NCBI GenBank assembly: GCA_017548225.1
Contig: JAFYMV010000097.1
Coordinates: forward strand, 1 to 7,802
Reading direction: 5' to 3'
Length of the DNA: 7,802 nt
Source of the DNA: Bacteroidaceae bacterium
GTDB lineage: Bacteria > Bacteroidota > Bacteroidia > Bacteroidales > Bacteroidaceae
Made by a program: the position numbers and the translations under genes. Below, piece by piece: positions 1 through 6,917 of the stretch. The notes beneath the pieces were generated by a model. That model was not told where the DNA came from, made no database searches, and saw only the letters and a list, made by a program, of their open reading frames with translations. Every line of letters begins with the position of its first letter. The stretch's first letter is position 1.

Positions 1-1037
1 CCGACATAGAAAACGGCTGATTGTCCGGGAGTTACTGCTGATACCTCTTCGTGGAAGCGTATGAGTACGCGACCATCGTCTACTTGGCGCACGACGGTGC
101 AGGATACCGACTTGCTACGGTAGCGGATGCGTACGGAGAGCTCTTGCTCCGTAGCGAAGCGCTGGGCATCTACTACGCGCATCTGCTCTACAAGCATGTA
201 GCGGGTGGCAAGGTCTTGGGCATCGCCCAACATTACAGTATTCTTGTCGGGGTTGAGCTTAAGTACATAGGCGGGTTTGCCCAAAGCTATACCTAGTCCT
301 TTGCGCTGTCCGATGGTGTAGTAGGGATAGCCTTGATGGATGCCCAATGGGCGGCCTGCGCTATCGACAAATTTTCCCTCACCTACGAGGTTGTCTATCT
401 GTGGGCAGTGTTGTCGCAAGAAGTCGCGATAATCGCCTTCGATGAAGCACACTTCCATACTCTCTCCCTCTTTAGCCTTGAGGGTAAATCCCTTGTCGGC
501 AAGGTATTGGCGCACATCGGGTTTCTTCCAGCCACCTAGCGGAAAGAGACAACGCGACAAGACCTCTTGACCGAGTGCCCAAAGGAAATAACTTTGGTCC
601 TTTTGTGGGTCGTCGCCAGTAACGATGTAGTGGTATCCCTGCTCATTGATGGTCTGCACATAGTGTCCTGTGGCGATGTAGGCGCAGTCAAGGCGGTCGG
701 CCCACTCGGTGAGCACGCGGAACTTGAATAGGGGGTTGCATATGACGCAAGGGTTGGGGGTACGACCCTGCATGTACTCGTCTATGAAGTATTGTACTAT
801 CTTGGAGCGGAATCCTTCGCGCTCGTCGGCTACATGGTGTTCTATGCCGAGTCGCTGGGCAACCTCGCGTGCTTCGCTGATGAAGTGGGGGGTACCTTCT
901 GCATTGAGTTGTGAGGCGAGGTCGAATACGCGCATGGTAACACCTATCACCTCGTATCCCTGTTCCTGTAACATGAGGCACGCAGCAGTGCTGTCAATGC
1001 CTCCGCTCATGCCCATAAGTACTCGTCGGTTATTCAT
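1..1037 (-). CDS. mnmA: tRNA-specific 2-thiouridylase MnmA (3' end beyond window)
   Basis: MnmA activates U34 of tRNA-Lys, -Glu and -Gln with ATP and thiolates it to s2U, using sulfur from a cysteine desulfurase or relay. The reading frame is open from ATG at 1037 to the left edge, giving 345 complete codons. The E. coli enzyme has 368 residues, so only a short C-terminal piece is missing. Visible motifs are the PP-loop SGGIDS (residues 11-16), TPNPCVIC (93-100), ATGHY (122-126), EVCFIEGDYRDFL (195-207) and YYTIGQRKGLGIA (239-251), followed by the C-terminal beta-barrel region. Candidate catalytic or cluster cysteines are C97, C100 and C197. E. coli has Asp where C97 sits. The start overlaps the stop of the upstream DUF3256 gene by 8 nt (ATGAATAA), which suggests translational coupling. 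Bacteroidales can carry several MnmA paralogues, so this may be one of a set. Confidence 0.95.
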   Translation of the reverse strand, partial: MNNRRVLMGMSGGIDSTAACLMLQEQGYEVIGVTMRVFDLASQLNAEGTPHFISEAREVAQRLGIEHHVADEREGFRSKIVQYFIDEYMQGRTPNPCVICNPLFKFRVLTEWADRLDCAYIATGHYVQTINEQGYHYIVTGDDPQKDQSYFLWALGQEVLSRCLFPLGGWKKPDVRQYLADKGFTLKAKEGESMEVCFIEGDYRDFLRQHCPQIDNLVGEGKFVDSAGRPLGIHQGYPYYTIGQRKGLGIALGKPAYVLKLNPDKNTVMLGDAQDLATRYMLVEQMRVVDAQRFATEQELSVRIRYRSKSVSCTVVRQVDDGRVLIRFHEEVSAVTPGQSAVFYV

Positions 1038-1668
1038 GACGCAGGTATTTGCTGTCGGTCCAACGATAGATGAGGGGATCACTGCTTACATAGGGGGCTA
1101 CCTGAATACGATCTTCGGATGAGAGATAATCGGTAGTGGTAAGTGTGCACTTTAACTCGGTATTCTCGGCACACAAATGGTAGGTATGGAAGAAGATATC
1201 GAGCTTACTCCATGCCCATGCCGCCGAGTCGCCCTGGTGTGTGGTGCGGAAATCCTCAATGCTCGGCTGGGATATGTACTTTGTGGTCTGCAGAGGTGTC
1301 CATTGGTCATCGAAAAAGGCGATGCGGCTATCATTGGCAGTTGCCTTCACGGTGGTAACCATGCAGAGTATGTCGGTACTGTCATTTACGGGCAGTAGCT
1401 TCATGGTGATGTCGGTGCTACGGGTGTAGCTTATCTGCAGGAAATCGTCAGTGAGCATGTCCATGCGCGATTTCCCGTCCAAACGATTGGTTACTACGGC
1501 CTCCATCTGGGCGTCGTAGAAATCAATGAAATCAAGCCTGTTGTTCTTGGTGAGCAGGGGCATCACCGAGTCGGGCATCGCGGTCAGCCATTGGCGTATG
1601 GGGGTGCGGGCTGGGGACTGGAGATGTGCTGCGAACAGTACCAGGAGTAAGTATAGTATGCGTTTCAT
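1030..1668 (-). CDS. DUF3256 family secreted protein
   Basis: Protein of 212 residues whose function is not known. I recognise it as DUF3256, a family I know only from Bacteroidales, by the WLTAMPDSVMPLLTKNNRLDFIDF block (about residues 25-49) and the overall length. The N-terminus (MKRILYLLLVLFAAHLQSPA) is a typical Sec signal peptide with no lipobox cysteine, so the protein is probably periplasmic. The remainder is polar, with alternating beta-type segments and no further membrane helix. I chose ATG at 1668. A TTG codon lies directly before it, but ATG followed by Lys-Arg gives the normal signal-peptide start. It begins 9 nt after the RSH stop codon and its own stop overlaps the mnmA start, so it is the middle gene of a three-gene operon. 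No ribosome binding site is evident. Confidence 0.85.
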   Translation of the reverse strand: MKRILYLLLVLFAAHLQSPARTPIRQWLTAMPDSVMPLLTKNNRLDFIDFYDAQMEAVVTNRLDGKSRMDMLTDDFLQISYTRSTDITMKLLPVNDSTDILCMVTTVKATANDSRIAFFDDQWTPLQTTKYISQPSIEDFRTTHQGDSAAWAWSKLDIFFHTYHLCAENTELKCTLTTTDYLSSEDRIQVAPYVSSDPLIYRWTDSKYLRHE

Positions 1669-1677
1669 CAAAAATCT

Positions 1678-3561
1678 TTAGAAGTATTGCGTTCTCAATC
1701 CATAAACATGAGGCATTGCTGCAATGGCATCTTTGAGTTGGCTGATGTCTTCGTGTGAGTGTACAAATACCTCAAAATCTGTTGATACGATGTCGTCTTC
1801 GATTGTAGAGTGGAGGTTGCCGAGGCTCAAGCCCATCTTCTCGGATACAAGCGATACGATAGTGAGCAGCAATTGGTCTTGGTTGACCGACTCGACATGG
1901 AACTGTACAGGGAAAGACATCTGCTCAAACTCGCGCATGTCGACCTCCTTTTCAATGCTATCACCAGCCTGTGCGGCCATCTCAATGGCTTTGCGGCAAT
2001 GGCATTGGTGCACCTCGGTGCGCCCGTCGGGGAGGCGGAAGCCGATGACCTCGTCGCCCGAGATGGGTTTGCATATGGGGCATAATACGAGATTACCCTC
2101 CTTGCTGGCATGTCTATGCAAGTAGCGGCGTATGCCAGTGCGTGCCTTATAGGTGATGACATGGTCGAGCCATGAAGCATTGATTGACGGAGTGTCGTCT
2201 GTACCGATGCGCACGCGGTCTCCCTTCTGTAGCTTAGTCTTCACCGAGCACAATTTGTCATTGATGACGGCAAACTTCATTTGTTCGCCCACCTTGTTGT
2301 GTATCTCGAAGGCAAAGTCAATGGCTGTAGACCCTTTGGGGAGTATTACCATCTTGCCTTTCGGAGTGAATACATAGATGTCGTCTTCGTAGAAGGTGGA
2401 TCGGATGTCCTCCATGAATGCACCGCTCTTGCCTTGTTCGGCGAGTTCTTTCAGTACGCGGCGGAAATTGTCAATCCAGCGCTCTACATTACGCTCGCGT
2501 CCTACGAGGCAACCATGATTGGAGATTTCCATCATGTCCGTAGAGGCGATGTGTACCTCCATCCACCGTCCCTCATTACCCATGAGCTTGCAGTGCAGAC
2601 TACGATAGTTGTTGTCTTTCGGCACATCGAGATAGCTGTTCATGCTGCCGGGCTTCTCGGTATATATGTTTGTGATGAGCGAGTAGATGAACAGTGCCAT
2701 CTCCTTCTCTGTCATGCCCAGTTCCTTCCAGTTGTCGTAGTTGATGTGCATGATGCGTATGTGCTCCACCTCGCGCAGTGATATGCTGTCTTCCTGCATC
2801 TTTGCCCAAATAGAATAGGCCGAGCGTGGCTCGCATGTCACGGTGGCATTGATGCCGCGTAGCGCCAACACCTCGCGTATAGGTTTCATCCATGCCTCTG
2901 CCGCTGCTGCATGCTTCTCTACATAGTTTGTGATGTAGCTTTTTGTCTCGTCGTACTCGTTGGGCTGACGGTAGCGGAAGCTGAGATTCTCAAGCTCCGT
3001 TTTTACCTTATACAATCCCAAGCGATGCGCTAAAGGTGCGTAGAAGTAATCGGTCTCTGAAGCAATCTTCAGTTGCTTGTGTGGAAGCATTGACTTCAGT
3101 GTACGCATGTTGTGCAGGCGGTCGGCAAGCTTGAGTAGCAAGGCGCGTATATCATACTGCATGGATTGCAGCATCTGCTTGTAGTTGTCTACCTGCAGTG
3201 AAGTCTCGTAGCGTTTTTTCTTCTTCTTTGTTACCACTTTGACTATTGTGGCTACATCATCGCCAAACATCTCTCGTATCTCCTTCACTGTGTGGTCGGT
3301 GTCTTCCACTACATCGTGTAGTAATGCAGCGCAGATTGGTTCGGCGCCCAGGCCAATCTCGTTGGCCACGATCATGGCCACTGCTATGGGGTGGAGTATG
3401 TAGGGCTCTCCGCTCTTGCGGCGTTGCGGGCGGTGTGCCTCTTCGGCTAGTGCATAGGCGCGGTGCACACTTTCAATCTCTTCCTTACTCAAACCTCGGT
3501 TTGCTACACTGGCAAAGAGTTCATCTCTTGCCTCTGTCACCATCTGTTCGTAGTCTATCAT
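1678..3561 (-). CDS. spoT: RelA/SpoT homologue, probable (p)ppGpp hydrolase (SpoT-like)
   Basis: RSH enzyme controlling the alarmone (p)ppGpp in the cytosol; 627 residues, against roughly 700-750 for long RSHs. Domains in order: HD hydrolase (about 30-200) with HP at 57-58, HDVVEDTD at 82-89 and KLADRLHNMRTL at 144-155, all intact; synthetase region (about 225-365); TGS (about 393-455, DDIYVFTPKGKMVILPKGST); variant zinc-finger/CC domain (494-522, CPIC...HQCHC); ACT (about 548-627). The synthetase looks damaged. The usual GR.KH..SIYRKM reads CEPRSAYSIWAKM, the Mg-binding Asp of DLxAxR is E264, the Gly of GYxSLH is N318, and EVQIRT reads EVHIAS. The helical domain normally between TGS and zinc finger is nearly absent. 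I infer mainly hydrolase activity. A full-length Rel is expected elsewhere in the genome. First gene of the operon with DUF3256 and mnmA, with its own promoter box upstream. Confidence 0.93.
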   Translation of the reverse strand: MIDYEQMVTEARDELFASVANRGLSKEEIESVHRAYALAEEAHRPQRRKSGEPYILHPIAVAMIVANEIGLGAEPICAALLHDVVEDTDHTVKEIREMFGDDVATIVKVVTKKKKKRYETSLQVDNYKQMLQSMQYDIRALLLKLADRLHNMRTLKSMLPHKQLKIASETDYFYAPLAHRLGLYKVKTELENLSFRYRQPNEYDETKSYITNYVEKHAAAAEAWMKPIREVLALRGINATVTCEPRSAYSIWAKMQEDSISLREVEHIRIMHINYDNWKELGMTEKEMALFIYSLITNIYTEKPGSMNSYLDVPKDNNYRSLHCKLMGNEGRWMEVHIASTDMMEISNHGCLVGRERNVERWIDNFRRVLKELAEQGKSGAFMEDIRSTFYEDDIYVFTPKGKMVILPKGSTAIDFAFEIHNKVGEQMKFAVINDKLCSVKTKLQKGDRVRIGTDDTPSINASWLDHVITYKARTGIRRYLHRHASKEGNLVLCPICKPISGDEVIGFRLPDGRTEVHQCHCRKAIEMAAQAGDSIEKEVDMREFEQMSFPVQFHVESVNQDQLLLTIVSLVSEKMGLSLGNLHSTIEDDIVSTDFEVFVHSHEDISQLKDAIAAMPHVYGLRTQYF

Positions 3562-3586
3562 AGTCGTTATGTTAAGAAGACGAAGA

Positions 3587-3594
3587 CAAAAGTA
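3587..3594 (-). promoter_or_regulatory. Candidate -7 box of the RSH-DUF3256-mnmA operon
   Basis: On the minus strand this reads TACTTTTG, a perfect match to the Bacteroidetes primary sigma -7 consensus TAnnTTTG, 25 nt upstream of the RSH start codon. Transcription would begin around 3580 and leave a leader of about 20 nt. No clear -33 TTTG was found at the expected 19-21 nt further upstream, so this rests on the -7 element and its position. Confidence 0.5.
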
Positions 3595-3634
3595 GTATTT
3601 ATTTCTTTAAGAATCTTACGATATGCCGAAAAAG

Positions 3635-4435
3635 TTATTTTCTGCGCTGCTCATAGAAGGTGATGCGTCGTGTCAGCTCTTGCTGGGCAGCCTGCAATTC
3701 GGTGCTGGCCTTGAGTGCCGATGCGAGATCGGCTACCTGCGCAAGTGCTTGTGCATCGGTTTTAGCAAAGGGGATCTGTGCTTTGCGCTCTCCGATGAGT
3801 GTGGCCGTAATGGTTGTATGTGCACCCACGAAGTGAGCAACTTCGGGGGTGGCGGCAAAGTCGGTACGCTCGGTGCGTCCAGTGGCATCGCTCATGATGT
3901 AGGGCTCGGCAGTAGCAGGCAAGTCTACATAGCTTCCGTCGGGTGCTGTGAAACGCAAAGTGTGCGCCCCAATAGCACGGCCGCGATAGAAGGCGGTGAT
4001 GGTGAATACTCCCCGCTCATCGGTTTGCGGACGCAGATAGCTCTTGTCTACATTCTTTTCGGTACGATGGCGAGAGGCGTAGTAGGTACCTATATCTTGA
4101 TAGCGCACATCCTTGTCAAAATAGAGTGTAGCGGCTAGCGTAGTGGCCTTTTCTTGTGCTATAGCCAACAGACTATCAGTGTAGCATTTGCTGGTGTTGG
4201 CCTCGGCAAGCTCCACCTCGATGAGTAGCGCTTGGGCTTGAGAGCGCGTGTCGAATGCTTTGGGGTATAGCTGTTTGATGCTATCTATTTGTAGCTTGGC
4301 CAAGGCATATTGGTTATTGGCATAGGACTGCTGTGCGCGGTCGAGGTAGGGCTTGGCAAGCTTCTCTACATCTTCGGCGCAGTTGGCCAAAGTAAAACCT
4401 ATGGCAAGGGTGAGGATAAAGTGGCGTATCTTCAT
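3635..4435 (-). CDS. Putative lipoprotein with TPR-like N-terminus, function unknown
   Basis: Protein of 266 residues that I cannot assign to a named family. It opens with a lipoprotein signal (MKIRHFILTLAIGFTLANC). The lipobox is L-A-N-C with the acylated Cys at 19. Asn at the -1 position is not the commonest residue but is tolerated in Bacteroidetes. Acidic residues E21-D22 follow the Cys and could matter for sorting to the cell surface. Residues about 24-60 (KLAKPYLDRAQQSYANNQYALAKLQID) resemble a TPR-like helical hairpin. Residues about 100-225 are beta-rich with many Thr and Gly. Residues about 228-266 form a charged, Ala/Gln-rich helix likely to be a coiled coil. An envelope scaffold or assembly role is possible but only a guess. 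It is upstream of the RSH gene, separated by 73 nt containing a separate promoter box, so it may be its own transcript. Confidence 0.8.
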   Translation of the reverse strand: MKIRHFILTLAIGFTLANCAEDVEKLAKPYLDRAQQSYANNQYALAKLQIDSIKQLYPKAFDTRSQAQALLIEVELAEANTSKCYTDSLLAIAQEKATTLAATLYFDKDVRYQDIGTYYASRHRTEKNVDKSYLRPQTDERGVFTITAFYRGRAIGAHTLRFTAPDGSYVDLPATAEPYIMSDATGRTERTDFAATPEVAHFVGAHTTITATLIGERKAQIPFAKTDAQALAQVADLASALKASTELQAAQQELTRRITFYEQRRK

Positions 4436-4454
4436 ATTTGTAATTTTTCTGATG

Positions 4455-4462
4455 TAAAAGTA
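4455..4462 (-). promoter_or_regulatory. Weak candidate -7 box for the lipoprotein gene
   Basis: The minus strand reads TACTTTTA, one mismatch from TAnnTTTG, 19 nt before the lipoprotein start codon. The DNA upstream is strongly AT-rich, including a perfect 14-nt palindrome at 4476-4489. No convincing -33 element is seen. It is the only reasonable box in this gap on this strand. Confidence 0.3.
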
Positions 4463-4475
4463 CTACTATTCTTTC

Positions 4476-4489
4476 ATATATTAATATAT
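4476..4489. repeat. Perfect 14-nt AT palindrome in divergent promoter gap
   Basis: ATATATTAATATAT is identical to its own reverse complement. It lies between the divergent lipoprotein and cca genes, just upstream of the candidate lipoprotein promoter. It could aid melting or bending or be a protein site, but pure A/T palindromes also arise by chance in AT-rich spacers. Confidence 0.4.
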
Positions 4490-4547
4490 AAGGGCGAAAA
4501 AAGTGAAAAGGTAGGGGTGTGAGAGGGATAAAATAGTTTTTTTTGAG

Positions 4548-4555
4548 TAACTTCG
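4548..4555 (+). promoter_or_regulatory. Candidate -7 box for the cca gene
   Basis: TAACTTCG followed by C matches TAnnTTTGC with one mismatch and lies 111 nt before the cca start. A start site near 4562 would give a leader of about 105 nt that includes the long hairpin at 4581-4645. No good -33 box is visible at the usual distance; an eight-T run ending in TTTG sits immediately upstream instead. Confidence 0.35.
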
Positions 4556-4580
4556 CAGTTCAAATAGATAACGGAAACGA

Positions 4581-4645
4581 TCACGAATACGAAAGCCGCC
4601 ATTCATGGATGTTACGAAGCTTGATCTTCGCTTTCGTCTTTGTGA
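4581..4645 (+). promoter_or_regulatory. Long imperfect hairpin in the cca 5' leader
   Basis: 4581-4596 pairs with 4630-4645. The inner eight pairs (ACGAAAGC with GCTTTCGT) are perfect, then comes one T-C mismatch (4588/4638), then seven more pairs including one G-U, for 15 pairs in all. Inside, GAAG (4616-4619) can pair with CTTC (4626-4629) and stack on the outer stem, leaving a 19-nt bulge. No T-run follows on either side, so this is not an intrinsic terminator. It ends 21 nt before the cca ATG. I match it to no RNA family I know; a leader element acting on translation or mRNA stability is the simplest guess. Confidence 0.5.
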
Positions 4646-4666
4646 GACTAAAAGATTAAACTCGAA

Positions 4667-6103
4667 ATGCGACATATATCACCCGAGGAACTGAAGAGGA
4701 TGTTCGACACGAAGCTCTTTCATCTCATTGGCGATACGGCCGATGAGTTGGGGCTTGAATGCTATGCTGTAGGCGGCTATGTGCGCGACCTTTATCTGGA
4801 GCGCCCGTCAAAGGATATTGATGTGGTGGTTGTGGGTAGTGGTATCAAAATTGCCGAGGCGCTACGCAAAAAGTTGGGGCGCGGTGCTCATGTGAATATC
4901 TTTCGCAACTTTGGTACGGCACAGCTCAAATGGCGCGATATGGAGGTCGAGTTCGTTGGTGCTCGTAAGGAGTCGTACACACACGACTCACGCAAACCCA
5001 TCGTTGAGGATGGTACTTTGGAGGATGACCAGAATCGTCGCGACTTTACTATCAATGCTTTGGCTGTGTGTCTTAATGCCGCACACTTTGGTGAACTTAC
5101 CGACCCCTTCGATGGATTGCTCGACATGGAGGACCGCCTCATCTGTACACCGCTCGATCCCGATGTTACCTTCAGTGACGACCCTCTGCGTATGATGCGT
5201 TGCATACGCTTTGCTACGCAGCTCAACTTTTATATCGAAGAAGAGACCTTCGAGTCGCTTACTCGCAATGTTGAGCGCATCAAAATCATTTCCAAGGAGC
5301 GTATCATCGACGAGCTGAACAAGATTATTGCTTCGCCCATCCCCTCAAAGGGCTTCGTAGAACTCGACCGCTGTGGTCTGCTCCCTCTCATCTTCCCCGA
5401 GCTGGCTGCTTTGCAGGGCGTAGAGGCGGTGAATGGTCGCAAGCATAAAGATAATTTCTATCATACCCTTGAGGTGTTGGATAATATTGCTCGTCAGACC
5501 GACAATTTATGGTTGCGCTGGGCTGCTTTGTTGCATGATATAGGCAAACCTCGCACCAAGCGCTGGGATCAGCGTTTGGGGTGGACATTCCATAATCATA
5601 ACTTCATTGGTGAGAAGATGATACCTACCATCTTCCGCAATATGAAGCTTCCCATGAATGAGAAGATGAAGTATGTGCAGAAACTTGTGGGCTTGCACAT
5701 GCGTCCCATCGTTATTGCTGATGAGGAGGTAACCGATAGTGCCGTACGCCGCTTGCTCTTTGAGGCGGGCGACGATATTGACGATCTGATGATGTTGTGT
5801 GAGGCCGATATCACCTCAAAGAATGAGATACGCAAGCAGCGCTTCCTTGATAATTTCCGCCTCGTGCGCGTAAAGCTCAAGGATCTTGAGGAGCGCGACC
5901 GCATACGCAATTTCCAACCCCCTGTCGATGGTGATGAAATCATGCGTACCTTCGGTCTTACTCCCTGTGCCGAAGTGGGTGCTCTCAAGAGTAGCATCAA
6001 AGACGCTATCCTTGACGGCATCATCCCCAATGAGCACGATGCCGCTTACGAGTACATGATGAAGAAGGCAAAGGAGATGGGATTGAATCCAATTGAAAGT
6101 TAG
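4667..6103 (+). CDS. cca: CCA-adding-type tRNA nucleotidyltransferase with HD domain
   Basis: Class II nucleotidyltransferase of the CCA-adding/poly(A) polymerase family, 478 residues, complete. It adds or repairs the 3'-terminal CCA of tRNA from CTP and ATP. Seen in order: motif A GGYVRD (36-41) with the metal-binding DID (50-52); motif B RRDFTINAL (124-132), for ribose recognition; DPFDGLLDMEDRLI (146-159); motif D DDPLRMMRCIRFA (171-183), where the first residue is Asp rather than the usual Glu; ERIIDE (211-216); then an HD phosphohydrolase domain with H266, HD (290-291), H309, H311 and H344. A C-terminal HD domain is standard in the E. coli-type enzyme. Poly(A) polymerases share this head, so exact specificity is inferred from the motifs. 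Start ATG 4667 places the first motif at normal depth. It is divergent from the lipoprotein gene and upstream of the AlbA_2 gene, and it carries a structured leader. Confidence 0.92.
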   Translation: MRHISPEELKRMFDTKLFHLIGDTADELGLECYAVGGYVRDLYLERPSKDIDVVVVGSGIKIAEALRKKLGRGAHVNIFRNFGTAQLKWRDMEVEFVGARKESYTHDSRKPIVEDGTLEDDQNRRDFTINALAVCLNAAHFGELTDPFDGLLDMEDRLICTPLDPDVTFSDDPLRMMRCIRFATQLNFYIEEETFESLTRNVERIKIISKERIIDELNKIIASPIPSKGFVELDRCGLLPLIFPELAALQGVEAVNGRKHKDNFYHTLEVLDNIARQTDNLWLRWAALLHDIGKPRTKRWDQRLGWTFHNHNFIGEKMIPTIFRNMKLPMNEKMKYVQKLVGLHMRPIVIADEEVTDSAVRRLLFEAGDDIDDLMMLCEADITSKNEIRKQRFLDNFRLVRVKLKDLEERDRIRNFQPPVDGDEIMRTFGLTPCAEVGALKSSIKDAILDGIIPNEHDAAYEYMMKKAKEMGLNPIES

Positions 6104-6296
6104 AGGCTTTACCTCACCCCCTCCCTGGAAGAGGGAACTCGTCATCGCGAAAGAAAAATGATAGCAAGAATCGAGTAATTAATGTTCTTAAACAACCATC
6201 TGATAGGCTTGCTAAATGCTAAACAAAAATGCTCATCAGTTCATAGCTCTCTTTGTATAACTTTCATTTTTCAACTTTTAATTTTCAATTTGCACC
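6104..6296. other. Intergenic spacer between cca and the AlbA_2 gene
   Basis: No gene is seen here. Near its left end TCCCT (6122-6126) and AGGGA (6132-6136) form a 5-bp hairpin with a GGAAG loop, but no T-run follows, so I do not call a terminator. ATGCT occurs twice with an A-rich spacer (6217-6234). The last 40 nt are a T-rich tract of TTCAACTTT/TAATTTT/CAATTT-like units, common before Bacteroidales genes. TAACTTTC (6258-6265) and CAATTTGC (6286-6293) are each one mismatch from the -7 consensus. If the second were used, the downstream mRNA would have almost no leader. Confidence 0.4.
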
Positions 6297-6917
6297 ATGC
6301 TTCATCATCTCATCGCTCAAGGCGAACACCAGCAGCAGGATTTCAAATATGAGATCTCCGATGTGCGCAAGATTGCGCGCACTCTCTCGGCGTTTGCCAA
6401 CACTGATGGGGGGCGCTTGCTCATTGGCGTGAAGGACAATGGTAAGATTGCTGGTGTGCGTAGCGATGAAGAGATATACATGGTAGAGGCGGCTGCAGCA
6501 CTCTATTGCGTACCTCCCGTAGCTTGTCATATGAGTGTGCATCGTGTCGAGGGTAGGGGCGTAGTGATTGCAGAGGTAGAGCCATCAGCCGAGCGGCCCG
6601 TGCGTGCTCGCCTTGATGATGATAGTCTATGTGCCTATATGCGTATTGCTGATGAGAATATTGTAGCTTCTCCCGTGCAGATGGCGCTATGGCGAGAGGC
6701 GGATAGAGAGCGCTCTACAATGATGTCCTTTACTGCCCGCGAGCAATTGTTGCTCAAACTATTGGCTGACTCTCCCGAGCCTCTCACGCTAAACCGTTTT
6801 GCTAGATTGGGGCGTTTGCCGCGCTACCGTGCTGTGCAGCAGTTGGCTCTTTTTATACGATTCGGGTTGGTCGAGCAGCAGTTTGTTGATCATACCTTTG
6901 TGTATGTGGCGGTGTGA
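6297..6917 (+). CDS. AlbA_2 (Schlafen-core) domain protein with C-terminal winged helix
   Basis: Protein of 206 residues, complete. Residues about 8-125 form an AlbA_2 domain (the Schlafen core fold; often annotated as putative DNA-binding or ATP-binding). This is shown by GEHQQQDFK (9-17), SAFANTDGGRLLIGVKDNGKIAGV (31-54) and the later ASPVQM segment. Residues about 145-206 look like a winged helix (FTAREQLLLKLLA...LTLNRFARLG...FGLVEQ). Many AlbA_2 proteins are longer and carry an ATPase-like C-terminus; here it is absent. Acidic residues E10, D15 and D47 lie where vertebrate Schlafen tRNA nucleases have E, E and D by my alignment from memory, so a nucleic-acid or nuclease role is possible but not shown. 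It is 193 nt downstream of cca on the same strand and convergent with rpmA. No signal peptide or membrane segment is present. Confidence 0.85.
   Translation: MLHHLIAQGEHQQQDFKYEISDVRKIARTLSAFANTDGGRLLIGVKDNGKIAGVRSDEEIYMVEAAAALYCVPPVACHMSVHRVEGRGVVIAEVEPSAERPVRARLDDDSLCAYMRIADENIVASPVQMALWREADRERSTMMSFTAREQLLLKLLADSPEPLTLNRFARLGRLPRYRAVQQLALFIRFGLVEQQFVDHTFVYVAV

Noticed and set aside
709..1122. A plus-strand open frame of 137 codons.
   Set aside because: It lies antisense to mnmA and DUF3256, both of which are recognisable; its translation is low-complexity in character and crosses two real genes.
1669..1671. TTG as the start of the DUF3256 gene, one codon before the chosen ATG.
   Set aside because: ATG at 1668 gives a standard signal-peptide start (MKRILY), and there is no ribosome binding site favouring the TTG.
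3606..3616. TTCTT/AAGAA palindrome between the lipoprotein and RSH genes as a terminator.
   Set aside because: The pairing leaves almost no loop, is entirely weak A/T and G pairs, and is not followed by a T-run on the minus strand.
6122..6136. TCCCT-GGAAG-AGGGA hairpin after cca as a terminator.
   Set aside because: The stem has only five pairs and no T-run follows, so it does not meet the pattern of an intrinsic terminator.
6270..6290. T-rich repeated units (TTCAACTTT, TAATTTT, CAATTT) before the AlbA_2 gene as a tandem repeat or operator.
   Set aside because: The units are irregular, and such tracts are common upstream of Bacteroidales genes; nothing specific supports a regulatory site.
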